Shown piece after piece: positions 1 to 6,072 of a stretch of 6,646 nucleotides of DNA. The position numbers were made by a program, and so were the translations under genes. The notes below the pieces were generated by a model. The model was not told the DNA's origin. It was given only the letters and a program-made list of their open reading frames with translations, and ran no database searches. Each line of letters opens with the position of its first letter. Position 1 is the first letter of the stretch. Source of the stretch: Hydrogenothermus sp964516095 (GTDB lineage: Bacteria > Aquificota > Aquificia > Aquificales > Hydrogenothermaceae); assembly GCA_964516095.1 (NCBI GenBank), contig CAZEYS010000056.1:1-6646 (forward strand), in the 5' to 3' direction.

Positions 1-99
1 AAAACAAAAGGATATAGCAAGAATATAAATGCATTAAGATATGCATTGGCTATAGTTTTTAGCTTTACAAATATCCCTACTGATTTTGGCTACTTTTAG
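1..99 (+). CDS. Possible C-terminal tail of an unrecognised protein (5' partial)
   Basis: Reading from base 1 in frame 1 gives 32 sense codons followed by TAG at 97-99; the other two plus frames close within about 30 bases. The peptide begins KTKGYSKNIN and ends NIPTDFGYF, with a hydrophobic middle (ALAIVFSF). I do not recognise a family. It could be the end of a real gene, including a transposase, or a chance open stretch, since 99 bases is short. A 5-bp hairpin follows just downstream (106-120). The sequence to the left of the window would decide this. Confidence 0.35.
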   Translation, partial: KTKGYSKNINALRYALAIVFSFTNIPTDFGYF

Positions 100-105
100 A
101 TAGGA

Positions 106-120
106 GTATCCCACAGATAC
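106..120. repeat. Small perfect hairpin (5-bp arms, 5-base loop)
   Basis: GTATC (106-110) and GATAC (116-120) are perfect inverted arms around the loop CCACA. The hairpin lies 7 bases after the stop codon of the possible tail at 1-99 and 7 bases before the tRNA promoter's -35 box. No T-tract follows, so it is not a standard intrinsic terminator. It could be part of a 3' untranslated end or of a mobile-element end, or be chance. Confidence 0.3.
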
Positions 121-126
121 AAGAAC

Positions 127-155
127 TTGACACAGCAGAAAAATAAAAATATAAT
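127..155 (+). promoter_or_regulatory. Consensus sigma-70 promoter of the tRNA-Gly gene
   Basis: TTGACA at 127-132 and TATAAT at 150-155 both match the housekeeping consensus at 6 of 6 positions and are separated by exactly 17 bp. The spacer is A-rich. Transcription would be expected to start near 162, about 9 bases before the tRNA's first base at 171, giving a short 5' leader for RNase P to remove. The perfect match fits a strongly transcribed stable-RNA gene. No extended -10 TGn motif is present. Confidence 0.85.
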
Positions 156-170
156 ATATATCCCTTTTAT

Positions 171-246
171 GCGAGAGTAGCTCAGTCGGTAGAGCACTTC
201 CTTGCCAAGGAAGGGGTCGCGGGTTCGAATCCCGTCTCTCGCTCCA
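171..246 (+). tRNA. tRNA-Gly (anticodon GCC)
   Basis: The whole cloverleaf can be read. The acceptor stem GCGAGAG (171-177) pairs with CTCTCGC (236-242). The D stem GCTC/GAGC encloses the loop AGTCGGTA. The anticodon stem CTTCC/GGAAG encloses the loop TTGCCAA, placing anticodon GCC at 204-206. The variable loop is GGGTC, and the T arm GCGGG/CCCGT holds the loop TTCGAAT. The discriminator is T, and the CCA end is encoded (244-246). GCC reads the glycine codons GGC and GGU. The GC-rich stems contrast with the AT-rich surroundings, as expected in a thermophile. U54 (position 224), in its standard T-loop context, is the type of site modified by the TtuA enzyme encoded at 1452-2396. A T-rich stretch follows CCA directly, but no separate terminator hairpin is visible. 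Confidence 0.97.
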
Positions 247-255
247 TTTTATATT

Positions 256-1422
256 TTACATACCTGGTAAACGTGGAATTTTTCCAAGTTTCGACAACTT
301 ATAATAAATACCCCATGCCTTTTTCATCCAATGTCCAATGATAGGTAAAGGTAGAAGAATGGCTTTTTTATCATCCCTATAAGCAAATCCTCCTCCATTT
401 CCCATATCCATTAAACACATAATATTAATATGATCTACATAAGATTTAGGTTCACCTTTTTCTATACCTTCCTGTAATGCTATATTGAAAGCCGTATTTC
501 TTGCCATAACTTCAGCTAAATGACCTTGCTTAGCTTTCCATGGAGGACCTTCTAAAGCACAGCTATCTCCAATGGCATATACATTATCAATTCCTTCTAC
601 TTTGTTAAATCTATCAATCTTTATAAATCCAACTTCTGTTTGGGGTAAATTTCCAGATTTTACAGCTGGATGACCATCTCCTGCAGCTATAAAACAGGTC
701 AGATCAGACTGTATCTTTGTATCGTCTTCCAGGATTATACCATCTGGTACAAATTGTTTGATTTTTTTACCTGTGTACTTTTTGATATTTAGTTTGGTAA
801 ACATATTATCTATTAATTTTAATGCCTTTTCTCCAAGTCTTTCACCGGGTTTAGGCATTGGAGCAAAAAATATCAGTTCAAAATTATCTCTTATACCTTT
901 TTTTCGCAGATAATAATCTACGTTAAATAAAAGCTCAAAAACAGGACCACCTCTTACAGATTCTTTAGCTTTCGGGTTACCTCCGAATCCAAATGCAAGT
1001 TTACCTTCACCTTTACTTATTATTTCATCTAATTTTTCTGCGTACTTAAGAGTTTCATCTGGTGTAGAACATATTGAATAAGTATACTCTATTCCTTTGT
1101 GTTTGAGCTTAGCCTGACCTAAAGCAACTACCAGGTAATCAAAATCTTTTCTTAGATGTTCATCCACTTTGAAACTGTCTTTATTTACTTCATTAACTTT
1201 GCCTTTTGTATAGGTAAACCCATGAGCTTTTGCAATATCTTGAAGAGGAATTATTACTTCTTCAAATTTTTTTTCTTTTGTTGGAATCCAGATGGATATT
1301 GGGTAAATGTAGAGATAATCTCTATCTGATATTAGTTCTACTTCAAAATTATATTTTCTTAAATGTATGGCAGCTTCTACCCCTGCTATGCCTCCTCCTA
1401 ATACAATTACTTTTTTCATCAT
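256..1422 (-). CDS. SQR/flavocytochrome c-like FAD-dependent oxidoreductase
   Basis: A flavoprotein of about 388 residues in the sulfide:quinone oxidoreductase (SQR)/FCSD branch of the two-dinucleotide-binding-fold family. Numbering from the upstream GTG at 1428, it shows the FAD Rossmann motif GGGIAG (11-16), VALGQ (101-105), and the second FAD-contact motif YAIGDS (284-289). The C-terminal stretch HWMKKAWGIYYKLSKLGKIP resembles the amphipathic membrane-attachment region of SQRs. Cysteines are at 120, 245, 290 and 338. C120 and C338 (in MCLMDMG) sit where SQRs carry conserved cysteines. The central redox cysteine, expected just before the GP..E motif, is replaced (VRGGPVFELLFN, about 158-169). 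Sulfide oxidation is therefore uncertain; the protein belongs to an SQR-like subfamily whose substrate I cannot name. The GTG at 1428 overlaps the Shine-Dalgarno AAGGAG (1428-1433), so I start at ATG 1422 (5-base spacing); ATG 1419 (8 bases) is equally possible. It is the last gene of the minus-strand run and converges on the tRNA. Confidence 0.85.
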   Translation of the reverse strand: MMKKVIVLGGGIAGVEAAIHLRKYNFEVELISDRDYLYIYPISIWIPTKEKKFEEVIIPLQDIAKAHGFTYTKGKVNEVNKDSFKVDEHLRKDFDYLVVALGQAKLKHKGIEYTYSICSTPDETLKYAEKLDEIISKGEGKLAFGFGGNPKAKESVRGGPVFELLFNVDYYLRKKGIRDNFELIFFAPMPKPGERLGEKALKLIDNMFTKLNIKKYTGKKIKQFVPDGIILEDDTKIQSDLTCFIAAGDGHPAVKSGNLPQTEVGFIKIDRFNKVEGIDNVYAIGDSCALEGPPWKAKQGHLAEVMARNTAFNIALQEGIEKGEPKSYVDHINIMCLMDMGNGGGFAYRDDKKAILLPLPIIGHWMKKAWGIYYKLSKLGKIPRLPGM

Positions 1423-1427
1423 AATCA

Positions 1428-1433
1428 CTCCTT
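1428..1433 (-). promoter_or_regulatory. Shine-Dalgarno site of the SQR-like gene
   Basis: The minus strand reads AAGGAG here, followed by TGATT and then two adjacent ATG codons (1422 and 1419). The first possible in-frame start, GTG at 1426-1428, uses the last G of this site and so cannot be served by it. The site therefore favours one of the two ATGs. Confidence 0.75.
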
Positions 1434-1451
1434 GATTTATTTTTAGATAAA

Positions 1452-2396
1452 TTAGTTAGCTTTTACTAACTTATCAAGTTTTTCTTTTAATTTGCAAACG
1501 CTACATACATCGTTAAAAGATGGCTCTCCACAAATACGGCATTTTTTCAAATCTTCTGTAAGATCTTCTTTATTCAAAATAGGATACATTTTTTTTAAAA
1601 AGTTTGTATAAAACTGAAGTTTTGTTCCAGGATGTTTTTCTTCTAATTTACTTATAAATTCTTTATACTCAATAGAAGATGCACCTTCAGAAAATGGACA
1701 TTCGTACTCAATATATTCAATATTGTTGAAAAAAGAATAAAGTGCAGCCTCTTTTTCTGTTATCTTACACAGAGGTTTTACTTTTTTAACAAATCCATTT
1801 TCCTCTTTTAAAACTGGGTACTGTCTTTTTAAAAAGTCTATATCCCATCTTAATGTATTTCCAAATAAAACTGCCACTTCATCATCTAAGTTGTGGCCTG
1901 TTGCTATTACATTGTAATTATTTTCCCGTGCAAATTTATTCATATAATACCGTTTAAGGGTTCCACAGCCTGAGCAAGCTGGTCTATTTGTTACTTCTTT
2001 TATTTGGGGTATGGTAGCTATCTCTTCTTGTAGAGCTATAATATGAAGTGGTTTATTTATTTTTTTTGCAAAACTTAGTGCCAGATTTTTTGAATCTTGA
2101 GAATACTGACCAATTCCTAAATCTATATAAAAACCTTCTGCATTATAACCTAGTTTTACAAGGGTATTCCATAAAGCTAAACTATCTTTTCCTCCAGAAA
2201 CTGCAACCAATATCCTATCTTTTTTAGAAAACATTTTAAATTCTTTTATAGTTTTTTCTACTCTTTTTTCAAACCACTGGATAAAATGTTCTTTACAAAG
2301 TGCAAGTCTATGATGAGGAAGATAAACTACTGCCTTTTCATTCTTATTTTTAGTCTTACATATAGTACATTTCGCCCCTTTCTTTAGTTTAGCCAT
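1452..2396 (-). CDS. ttuA: tRNA-5-methyluridine(54) 2-sulfurtransferase, TtuA-type
   Basis: A PP-loop ATPase of 314 residues from the TtcA/TtuA/Ncs6 family. It adenylates the C2 oxygen of a tRNA uridine and replaces it with sulfur; in thermophiles TtuA does this at T54, with TtuB as the sulfur donor. Visible features in order: an N-terminal zinc-binding region (C10-X2-C13, histidines 28/29, C34, H37); the PP-loop SGGKDS (67-72); C141-X2-C144 (CSGC) with C210 (PLC), the three cysteines that hold a [4Fe-4S] cluster in this family; TGHNLDDE (167-174); ECPFS around C233; and a C-terminal zinc ribbon (C286-X2-C289, C298-X2-C301). The two zinc sites and the length favour TtuA/NcsA over TtcA, which lacks them. 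The ATG at 2396 follows GGAGG; an upstream in-frame TTG at 2417 lies before that site and is rejected. The gene begins 35 bases after trpE. The archaeal-style wobble-uridine thiolase (Ncs6/NcsA) is the main alternative. Confidence 0.85.
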   Translation of the reverse strand: MAKLKKGAKCTICKTKNKNEKAVVYLPHHRLALCKEHFIQWFEKRVEKTIKEFKMFSKKDRILVAVSGGKDSLALWNTLVKLGYNAEGFYIDLGIGQYSQDSKNLALSFAKKINKPLHIIALQEEIATIPQIKEVTNRPACSGCGTLKRYYMNKFARENNYNVIATGHNLDDEVAVLFGNTLRWDIDFLKRQYPVLKEENGFVKKVKPLCKITEKEAALYSFFNNIEYIEYECPFSEGASSIEYKEFISKLEEKHPGTKLQFYTNFLKKMYPILNKEDLTEDLKKCRICGEPSFNDVCSVCKLKEKLDKLVKAN

Positions 2397-2400
2397 TATT

Positions 2401-2405
2401 CCTCC
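2401..2405 (-). promoter_or_regulatory. Shine-Dalgarno site of ttuA
   Basis: The minus strand reads GGAGG followed by AATA and ATG (2394-2396). It settles the start, because the longer frame beginning at TTG 2417 would place this site inside the coding region. It directly abuts a run of seven U residues belonging to the hairpin at 2406-2427. Confidence 0.75.
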
Positions 2406-2427
2406 AAAAAAATTCAATAAGTATTGA
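2406..2427 (-). terminator. Weak terminator-like hairpin and U-tract between trpE and ttuA
   Basis: On the minus strand, TCAATA (2427-2422) and TATTGA (2419-2414) are perfect inverted arms around CT. In RNA this would be about 5 bp with a 4-base loop. One A and seven U residues (2412-2406) follow. It lies just after the trpE stop. The stem has only one G-C pair, so it would be marginal, especially at high temperature, and the ttuA ribosome site follows at once. At most it would terminate partially; it may be chance in AT-rich DNA or a small operator. Confidence 0.25.
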
Positions 2428-2431
2428 GAAT

Positions 2432-3922
2432 TTAGTAGCTGTTTTCAGCAATCTCAACGGCTTTTATCATAGCCTTTGCCTTATTAACTGTTTCTTGATA
2501 CTCTTTCTCAGGTACCGAATCTGCAACTATACCTGCACCTGCTTGAACATGTATATTTTCACCTTCTACGACAGCTGTTCTTATTGCAATAGCCGTATCT
2601 ATATTCCCGTCAAACGAAATATATCCAACTGCTCCTGCATAAGGGCCTCTTTTATCTGGCTCTAATTCTTCAATTATTTGCATGGCACGTACTTTTGGAG
2701 CACCACTTACTGTTCCTACTGGGAAAACAGACTTTAGTACGTCAATTGGATGTAAGCTTTCTTTTAAGCTACCAGATACATCTGATACTATATGCATAAC
2801 ATGAGAGTATCTTTCAATATACATAAATCTATCAACATTTACTGTTTTAGGTTTGGCAACTTTACCAACATCATTTCTTGCAAGATCAACAAGCATAAGA
2901 TGCTCAGCTTTTTCTTTTTCATCGGAAAGAAGTTCTTTTTCTAATAGTTTGTCTTCCTCTTCAGTTTCACCTCTTGGTCTTGTTCCTGCTATAGGTTTTG
3001 TTAGTATTTTTCCATCTTTTACTGTTACTAATATTTCAGGAGACGAACCTATTAGCTTTATATCCTGCAAATCCAAATAAAAAAGATATGGAGAAGGATT
3101 TATTATTCTAACGGCTCGGTATATGTCTAAAGGATTTGCCTGTAATTTTTTTGAAAACCTTTGAGACAGTACTACCTGGATTATATCCCCATTTTTTATA
3201 TACTCTTTAGCTTTTACAACTGCATTTAAAAAATCTTCTTTTTTAAAATTAGATTTCCAGTTTTTAACGTTTACAGAATGGACTTTTCTTATTTCTAAGT
3301 GTCTAATTGATTTTTCCTTAGATAACTGTTTTTCTATTTTTTGAACTTTTTCTACAGTTTGATTATAGACCTGTTCCACATCTTCCTGTTTTTCTATAAT
3401 AGCTGAGACTATTATTTTTATTGTTTTGTTAATGTTGTCAAAAGCAATAACTTCATCACTTAAAAAGAAATATATATCTGGAAGCTTTAATGTATCTGGC
3501 TTTATATCAGGAATAGGTTCGTAAAAATGAACTATATCGTATCCAACATATCCGACAAACCCACCCCAAAAAGGAGGTAAGTTTTTATCTTTGAAGGGTT
3601 TGAATTTTAATACGATATTTTTTAATTCTTCCAATGGATCATCTGTATTTTTTATCTCTATTTTTCCTTTATTATAATTTTCTATAAAGTGTTTTTTAGA
3701 TCTGATGTATACAGGTTTTGAAGAGCCTATAAATGAAAATCTTCCTATGTTTTCTGCCTGTTCTACACTTTCAAATAAAAAGTTAAATCTGTTTTCTGCA
3801 GAAACTTTTAAAAATACTGATAAAGGTGTATCTATATCTGCCACTATATCTTTGTATATGGGAATTACGTTATAATCTTTCGCTAACTTTTTAAACTGGT
3901 CGAAAGACAAGCTTACTGACAT
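2432..3922 (-). CDS. trpE: Anthranilate synthase component I
   Basis: A 496-residue chorismate-utilising enzyme that, with the glutaminase TrpG, makes anthranilate from chorismate and glutamine, the first committed step of tryptophan synthesis in the cytoplasm. The N-terminal domain has the LFES segment (49-52), matching the LLES motif that binds feedback tryptophan, so the enzyme is probably inhibited by its end product. The catalytic domain shows IGSSPE (291-296), PIAGTRPRG (310-318), HLMLVDLARND (341-351), FPVGTVSGAPK (400-410), GPYAGAVGY (426-434) and QAGAGIVADSVPEKEYQET (460-478). The length is normal for TrpE. PabB is the closest alternative, but the N-terminal regulatory segment and motif set favour TrpE. 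The ATG follows AAGGA at 8 bases. No trpG or other trp gene is in the window, so the glutaminase must be encoded elsewhere. A candidate promoter (3951-3979) may give it expression separate from the pur genes. Confidence 0.94.
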   Translation of the reverse strand: MSVSLSFDQFKKLAKDYNVIPIYKDIVADIDTPLSVFLKVSAENRFNFLFESVEQAENIGRFSFIGSSKPVYIRSKKHFIENYNKGKIEIKNTDDPLEELKNIVLKFKPFKDKNLPPFWGGFVGYVGYDIVHFYEPIPDIKPDTLKLPDIYFFLSDEVIAFDNINKTIKIIVSAIIEKQEDVEQVYNQTVEKVQKIEKQLSKEKSIRHLEIRKVHSVNVKNWKSNFKKEDFLNAVVKAKEYIKNGDIIQVVLSQRFSKKLQANPLDIYRAVRIINPSPYLFYLDLQDIKLIGSSPEILVTVKDGKILTKPIAGTRPRGETEEEDKLLEKELLSDEKEKAEHLMLVDLARNDVGKVAKPKTVNVDRFMYIERYSHVMHIVSDVSGSLKESLHPIDVLKSVFPVGTVSGAPKVRAMQIIEELEPDKRGPYAGAVGYISFDGNIDTAIAIRTAVVEGENIHVQAGAGIVADSVPEKEYQETVNKAKAMIKAVEIAENSY

Positions 3923-3950
3923 TATTTCCTTCCTTGTGATGTTTTTAGAA

Positions 3951-3979
3951 ATTATACAGCAATTTGCTACATTTGATAA
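3951..3979 (-). promoter_or_regulatory. Candidate trpE promoter
   Basis: The minus strand has a perfect -10 box TATAAT (3956-3951). Exactly 17 bp upstream is TTATCA (3979-3974), matching 4 of 6 bases of the -35 consensus. The predicted start near 3944 would give trpE a leader of about 21 bases, too short for a trp attenuator. The -35 half lies inside the last codons of the glycosyltransferase gene. A perfect -10 is less striking in AT-rich DNA, so this remains a prediction. Confidence 0.4.
3958..3968. repeat. Short palindrome inside the candidate trpE promoter spacer
   Basis: AGCAA (3958-3962) and TTGCT (3964-3968) are perfect inverted arms around a single T. They fall between the proposed -35 and -10 boxes, a usual place for a repressor site. 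The arms are only 5 bp and the symmetry does not extend outward, so chance is a real possibility. Confidence 0.25.
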
Positions 3980-5565
3980 ATTAATACCCAGTCTCTAAAT
4001 TTAGAAAAATCACCATTTTCTGCTTTTATTACTGCTTTAAAAAATTTGGCGAACTGAGACTCACTTCCTCCATCGTATAGTTTTCCTTTCCACAGGATAA
4101 CTGGATTTTTAAAATGCTTTAAATCTTTTTTTAAGATTAATGCAAGTCTTGGCTTTTTATAACTTAGTATCTTTTCAAGGGGATAGTCTCTAAGCACCTT
4201 TCTTTTTGCATAGAAAGGAAGATTGTGAAAGAATTTATTTTCTATTATAAGAGGTATCCTTTTAGGTATTAGGTTTTCCTGTATGGCCTGGCCAATTTTG
4301 TCATAAGGTCTGTATTTTTCTATTTTTGGAAGTACTGATATGACAAACATTAGCAGGAATAAAATTGTAGCTAAAAAAGGAGTTAGTTTAATATCTTTAT
4401 ATCTAACTATATAAGCTGGTATGAATAAGATAAACACATAGTACATGTAATCCAGTTTTAGTTGGTAAATCACATATGCCATTAAAAGGAGAACCAGTAT
4501 TGTAGGGATGATAAAAGAAAGATAGTAAAGAATTTTCTTAAGTCTTTGAGGTTGGTAATAGGTTATAAGATAACCTGTAAGTATAGACATTGCAGGAAAT
4601 GCCTGAATAAAATAGGTAGGAAGTTTTCCTTTTGCTATGGTGAATATTATCATCATAGTCCAAAACCATGCAAATATAAATGAAAACTGCTTAATCTTAG
4701 TAAAATATTTTATAAATGCATAATAAAAAACCAGTGAAAAAGGTAAAAATCCCCACAAAATGACATACCAGTAATATGTTATATTTTCAAGGCTAAAGAA
4801 AGATTTATTATCCTTAAATGCCCTTCCAAATGTTTCCTGATAATATACAGATAAAAATTCATTTCCAAACTTCATATAACTATAAACGTACCACCAAAAA
4901 CCAATGATTAAAACTATAGGAAGACCTATCCATATTTTAAGCTTTAAGAATTCTTTCCAAAAAAGTTTAAACTTGAAGTTTGTTTCAATAAGGAGATACA
5001 CGATTACTATCATACCTATTACAAATATATAAGGGAAGCCTTTAGTCAGTACCGTAAGTCCTAATGTTATATATGATAGTAAAATACACTTAAACCTATT
5101 TTCCTTATAGCCTATTAAAAACAGATATAAAGTTAATGTAAAAAAGAAAGCAAGAGGAACCTCTGGTGAAGCATATCTTGAATTTCCAACAAATTGAAGA
5201 GAAACAGACATGATGAAAGCAGATATTAAACCAACATTGGTGTTATAGAGTCTTTTTCCTATTAAGAATGTAAGTAAGACAACTCCAAGAGAAAGAAGAA
5301 CTATGGGAAATCTTACTGCGAACTCAGATATTCCAAACACTGCACAGGATAAAGCGATAATCCAGTAAGTTAACGGTGGTTTATTAAAACGAGGTTCATA
5401 ATTGTAATAAATGTCTAAAAAATTATTGTTTTCAAACATTTCACGTACTGCTTCAGCATAAAAGCTCTCATTTGGTATCCAGATATCATTAATCCAAAAG
5501 TTCCACGTATATGTAAAAACAATTAAAAATATAAAGAGTGCGTATTTGTATTTTTCTTTATACAC
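3967..5565 (-). CDS. ArnT/PMT-like GT-C membrane glycosyltransferase
   Basis: A 532-residue polytopic membrane protein of the ArnT/PMT_2 (dolichyl-phosphate-mannose mannosyltransferase-like) class. Members transfer a sugar from a polyprenyl-phosphate carrier to a lipid or protein on the outer face of the inner membrane. By eye it has an N-terminal membrane helix (about 8-25) and then the first periplasmic loop with PNESFYAEAVREM (31-43), matching the family's acidic DE..RYA..A.EM motif with Asn for the Asp. NKPPLTYW (61-68), VRFP (84-87), SPEVPLAFF (133-141), TKGFPYIF (174-181) and KGKLPTYFIQAFPA (312-325) follow. About 12-14 hydrophobic segments end near residue 412, leaving a basic soluble tail of about 120 residues. 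Start: GTG at 5565, directly after the purE stop, with GGAG (5578-5575) 9 bases upstream; no other ATG, GTG or TTG lies nearby. Neighbouring metabolic genes do not reveal the donor or acceptor, so arnT is not assigned. Lipid A or other envelope modification is only a guess. Confidence 0.8.
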   Translation of the reverse strand: MYKEKYKYALFIFLIVFTYTWNFWINDIWIPNESFYAEAVREMFENNNFLDIYYNYEPRFNKPPLTYWIIALSCAVFGISEFAVRFPIVLLSLGVVLLTFLIGKRLYNTNVGLISAFIMSVSLQFVGNSRYASPEVPLAFFFTLTLYLFLIGYKENRFKCILLSYITLGLTVLTKGFPYIFVIGMIVIVYLLIETNFKFKLFWKEFLKLKIWIGLPIVLIIGFWWYVYSYMKFGNEFLSVYYQETFGRAFKDNKSFFSLENITYYWYVILWGFLPFSLVFYYAFIKYFTKIKQFSFIFAWFWTMMIIFTIAKGKLPTYFIQAFPAMSILTGYLITYYQPQRLKKILYYLSFIIPTILVLLLMAYVIYQLKLDYMYYVFILFIPAYIVRYKDIKLTPFLATILFLLMFVISVLPKIEKYRPYDKIGQAIQENLIPKRIPLIIENKFFHNLPFYAKRKVLRDYPLEKILSYKKPRLALILKKDLKHFKNPVILWKGKLYDGGSESQFAKFFKAVIKAENGDFSKFRDWVLIYQM

Positions 5566-6072
5566 CTACATCTGCTCCAGATACTTTTGATATCCTAACT
5601 TTTCAAGTTTTTCTGCCTTTTCTAAAACCATATTTTTTAAGTTTTCTCTGTAATTCTTCAGTTTTTTTGCAATATTCTCATCTGATGTTGCAAGTATTGA
5701 AGCAGCTAAAAGTCCTGCATTTTTTGCATTATTTATTGCAACGGTTGCAACTGGTATTCCTGCAGGCATCTGTACAATTGATAAGAGTGAGTCTAACCCA
5801 TTTAAAGAAGAAGTTTTTACAGGAACTCCAATTACCGGTAGATGAGTTAAAGATGCAACCATTCCCGGAAGATGTGCTGCTCCACCTGCACCAGCAATAA
5901 TCACTTTTATCCCTCTTTCTTCAGCAGTTTTTGCATACTCATACATTCTTTCAGGTGTTCTGTGAGCTGAAACTATTGTTATTTCGTATTTAATCCCAAG
6001 CTCATCTAAAATTTCTGCTGCTTTTGACATTACTGGTAAATCTGAATCGCTTCCCATTATTATCCCAATCAT
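5566..6072 (-). CDS. purE: N5-carboxyaminoimidazole ribonucleotide mutase
   Basis: A 168-residue class I PurE, which converts N5-CAIR made by PurK into CAIR in de novo purine synthesis; the enzyme normally forms octamers in the cytoplasm. Motifs are MGSDSDLP (6-13), the catalytic-histidine motif SAHRTPERM (35-43, H37), AGAGGAAHLPGM (60-71), PVIGVPV (79-85) and LNGLDSLLSIVQMPAG (90-105), with a charged helical C-terminus. Presence of purK just upstream supports class I mutase rather than the direct AIR carboxylase type. Its ATG overlaps the purK stop (ATGA), and AAAGGAG lies 10 bases upstream inside purK, so translation is probably coupled. The TAG stop at 5566-5568 is immediately followed, in the same frame, by the GTG start of the glycosyltransferase. 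Confidence 0.96.
   Translation of the reverse strand: MIGIIMGSDSDLPVMSKAAEILDELGIKYEITIVSAHRTPERMYEYAKTAEERGIKVIIAGAGGAAHLPGMVASLTHLPVIGVPVKTSSLNGLDSLLSIVQMPAGIPVATVAINNAKNAGLLAASILATSDENIAKKLKNYRENLKNMVLEKAEKLEKLGYQKYLEQM

Noticed and set aside
29..46. Two ATGCAT palindromes six bases apart
   Set aside because: They lie within the possible coding tail and are easily expected by chance; no linked regulatory feature.
71..165. Direct repeat ATATCCCT at 71-78 and 158-165, with a further TATCCC at 107-112
   Set aside because: Eight bases is too short in AT-rich DNA to claim a repeat family or target duplication; no longer flanking identity is seen.
274..286. Inverted repeat TGGAA-TTT-TTCCA near the 3' end of the SQR-like gene as a terminator
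   Set aside because: It lies inside coding sequence, the stem is 5 bp, and no U-tract follows on the minus strand.
1230..1424. Plus-strand open frame of 64 codons inside the SQR-like gene
   Set aside because: It is leucine-rich and antisense to well-conserved FAD-binding sequence, so it is a shadow of the real gene.
1426..1428. GTG as the start of the SQR-like gene
   Set aside because: It overlaps the Shine-Dalgarno sequence; ATG codons at 1422 and 1419 are correctly spaced.
2415..2417. TTG as the start of ttuA
   Set aside because: It would place the strong GGAGG site inside the gene; the ATG at 2396 follows that site and gives the usual N-terminus before the first zinc cysteine.
2853..3080. 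Plus-strand open frame of 75 codons inside trpE
   Set aside because: It is Ser/Phe-rich antisense of the conserved chorismate-binding domain; no family resemblance.
5538..5900. Plus-strand open frame of 120 codons opposite purE
   Set aside because: It is antisense to highly conserved PurE motifs and its composition (Leu, Gln, His) is typical of a shadow frame.
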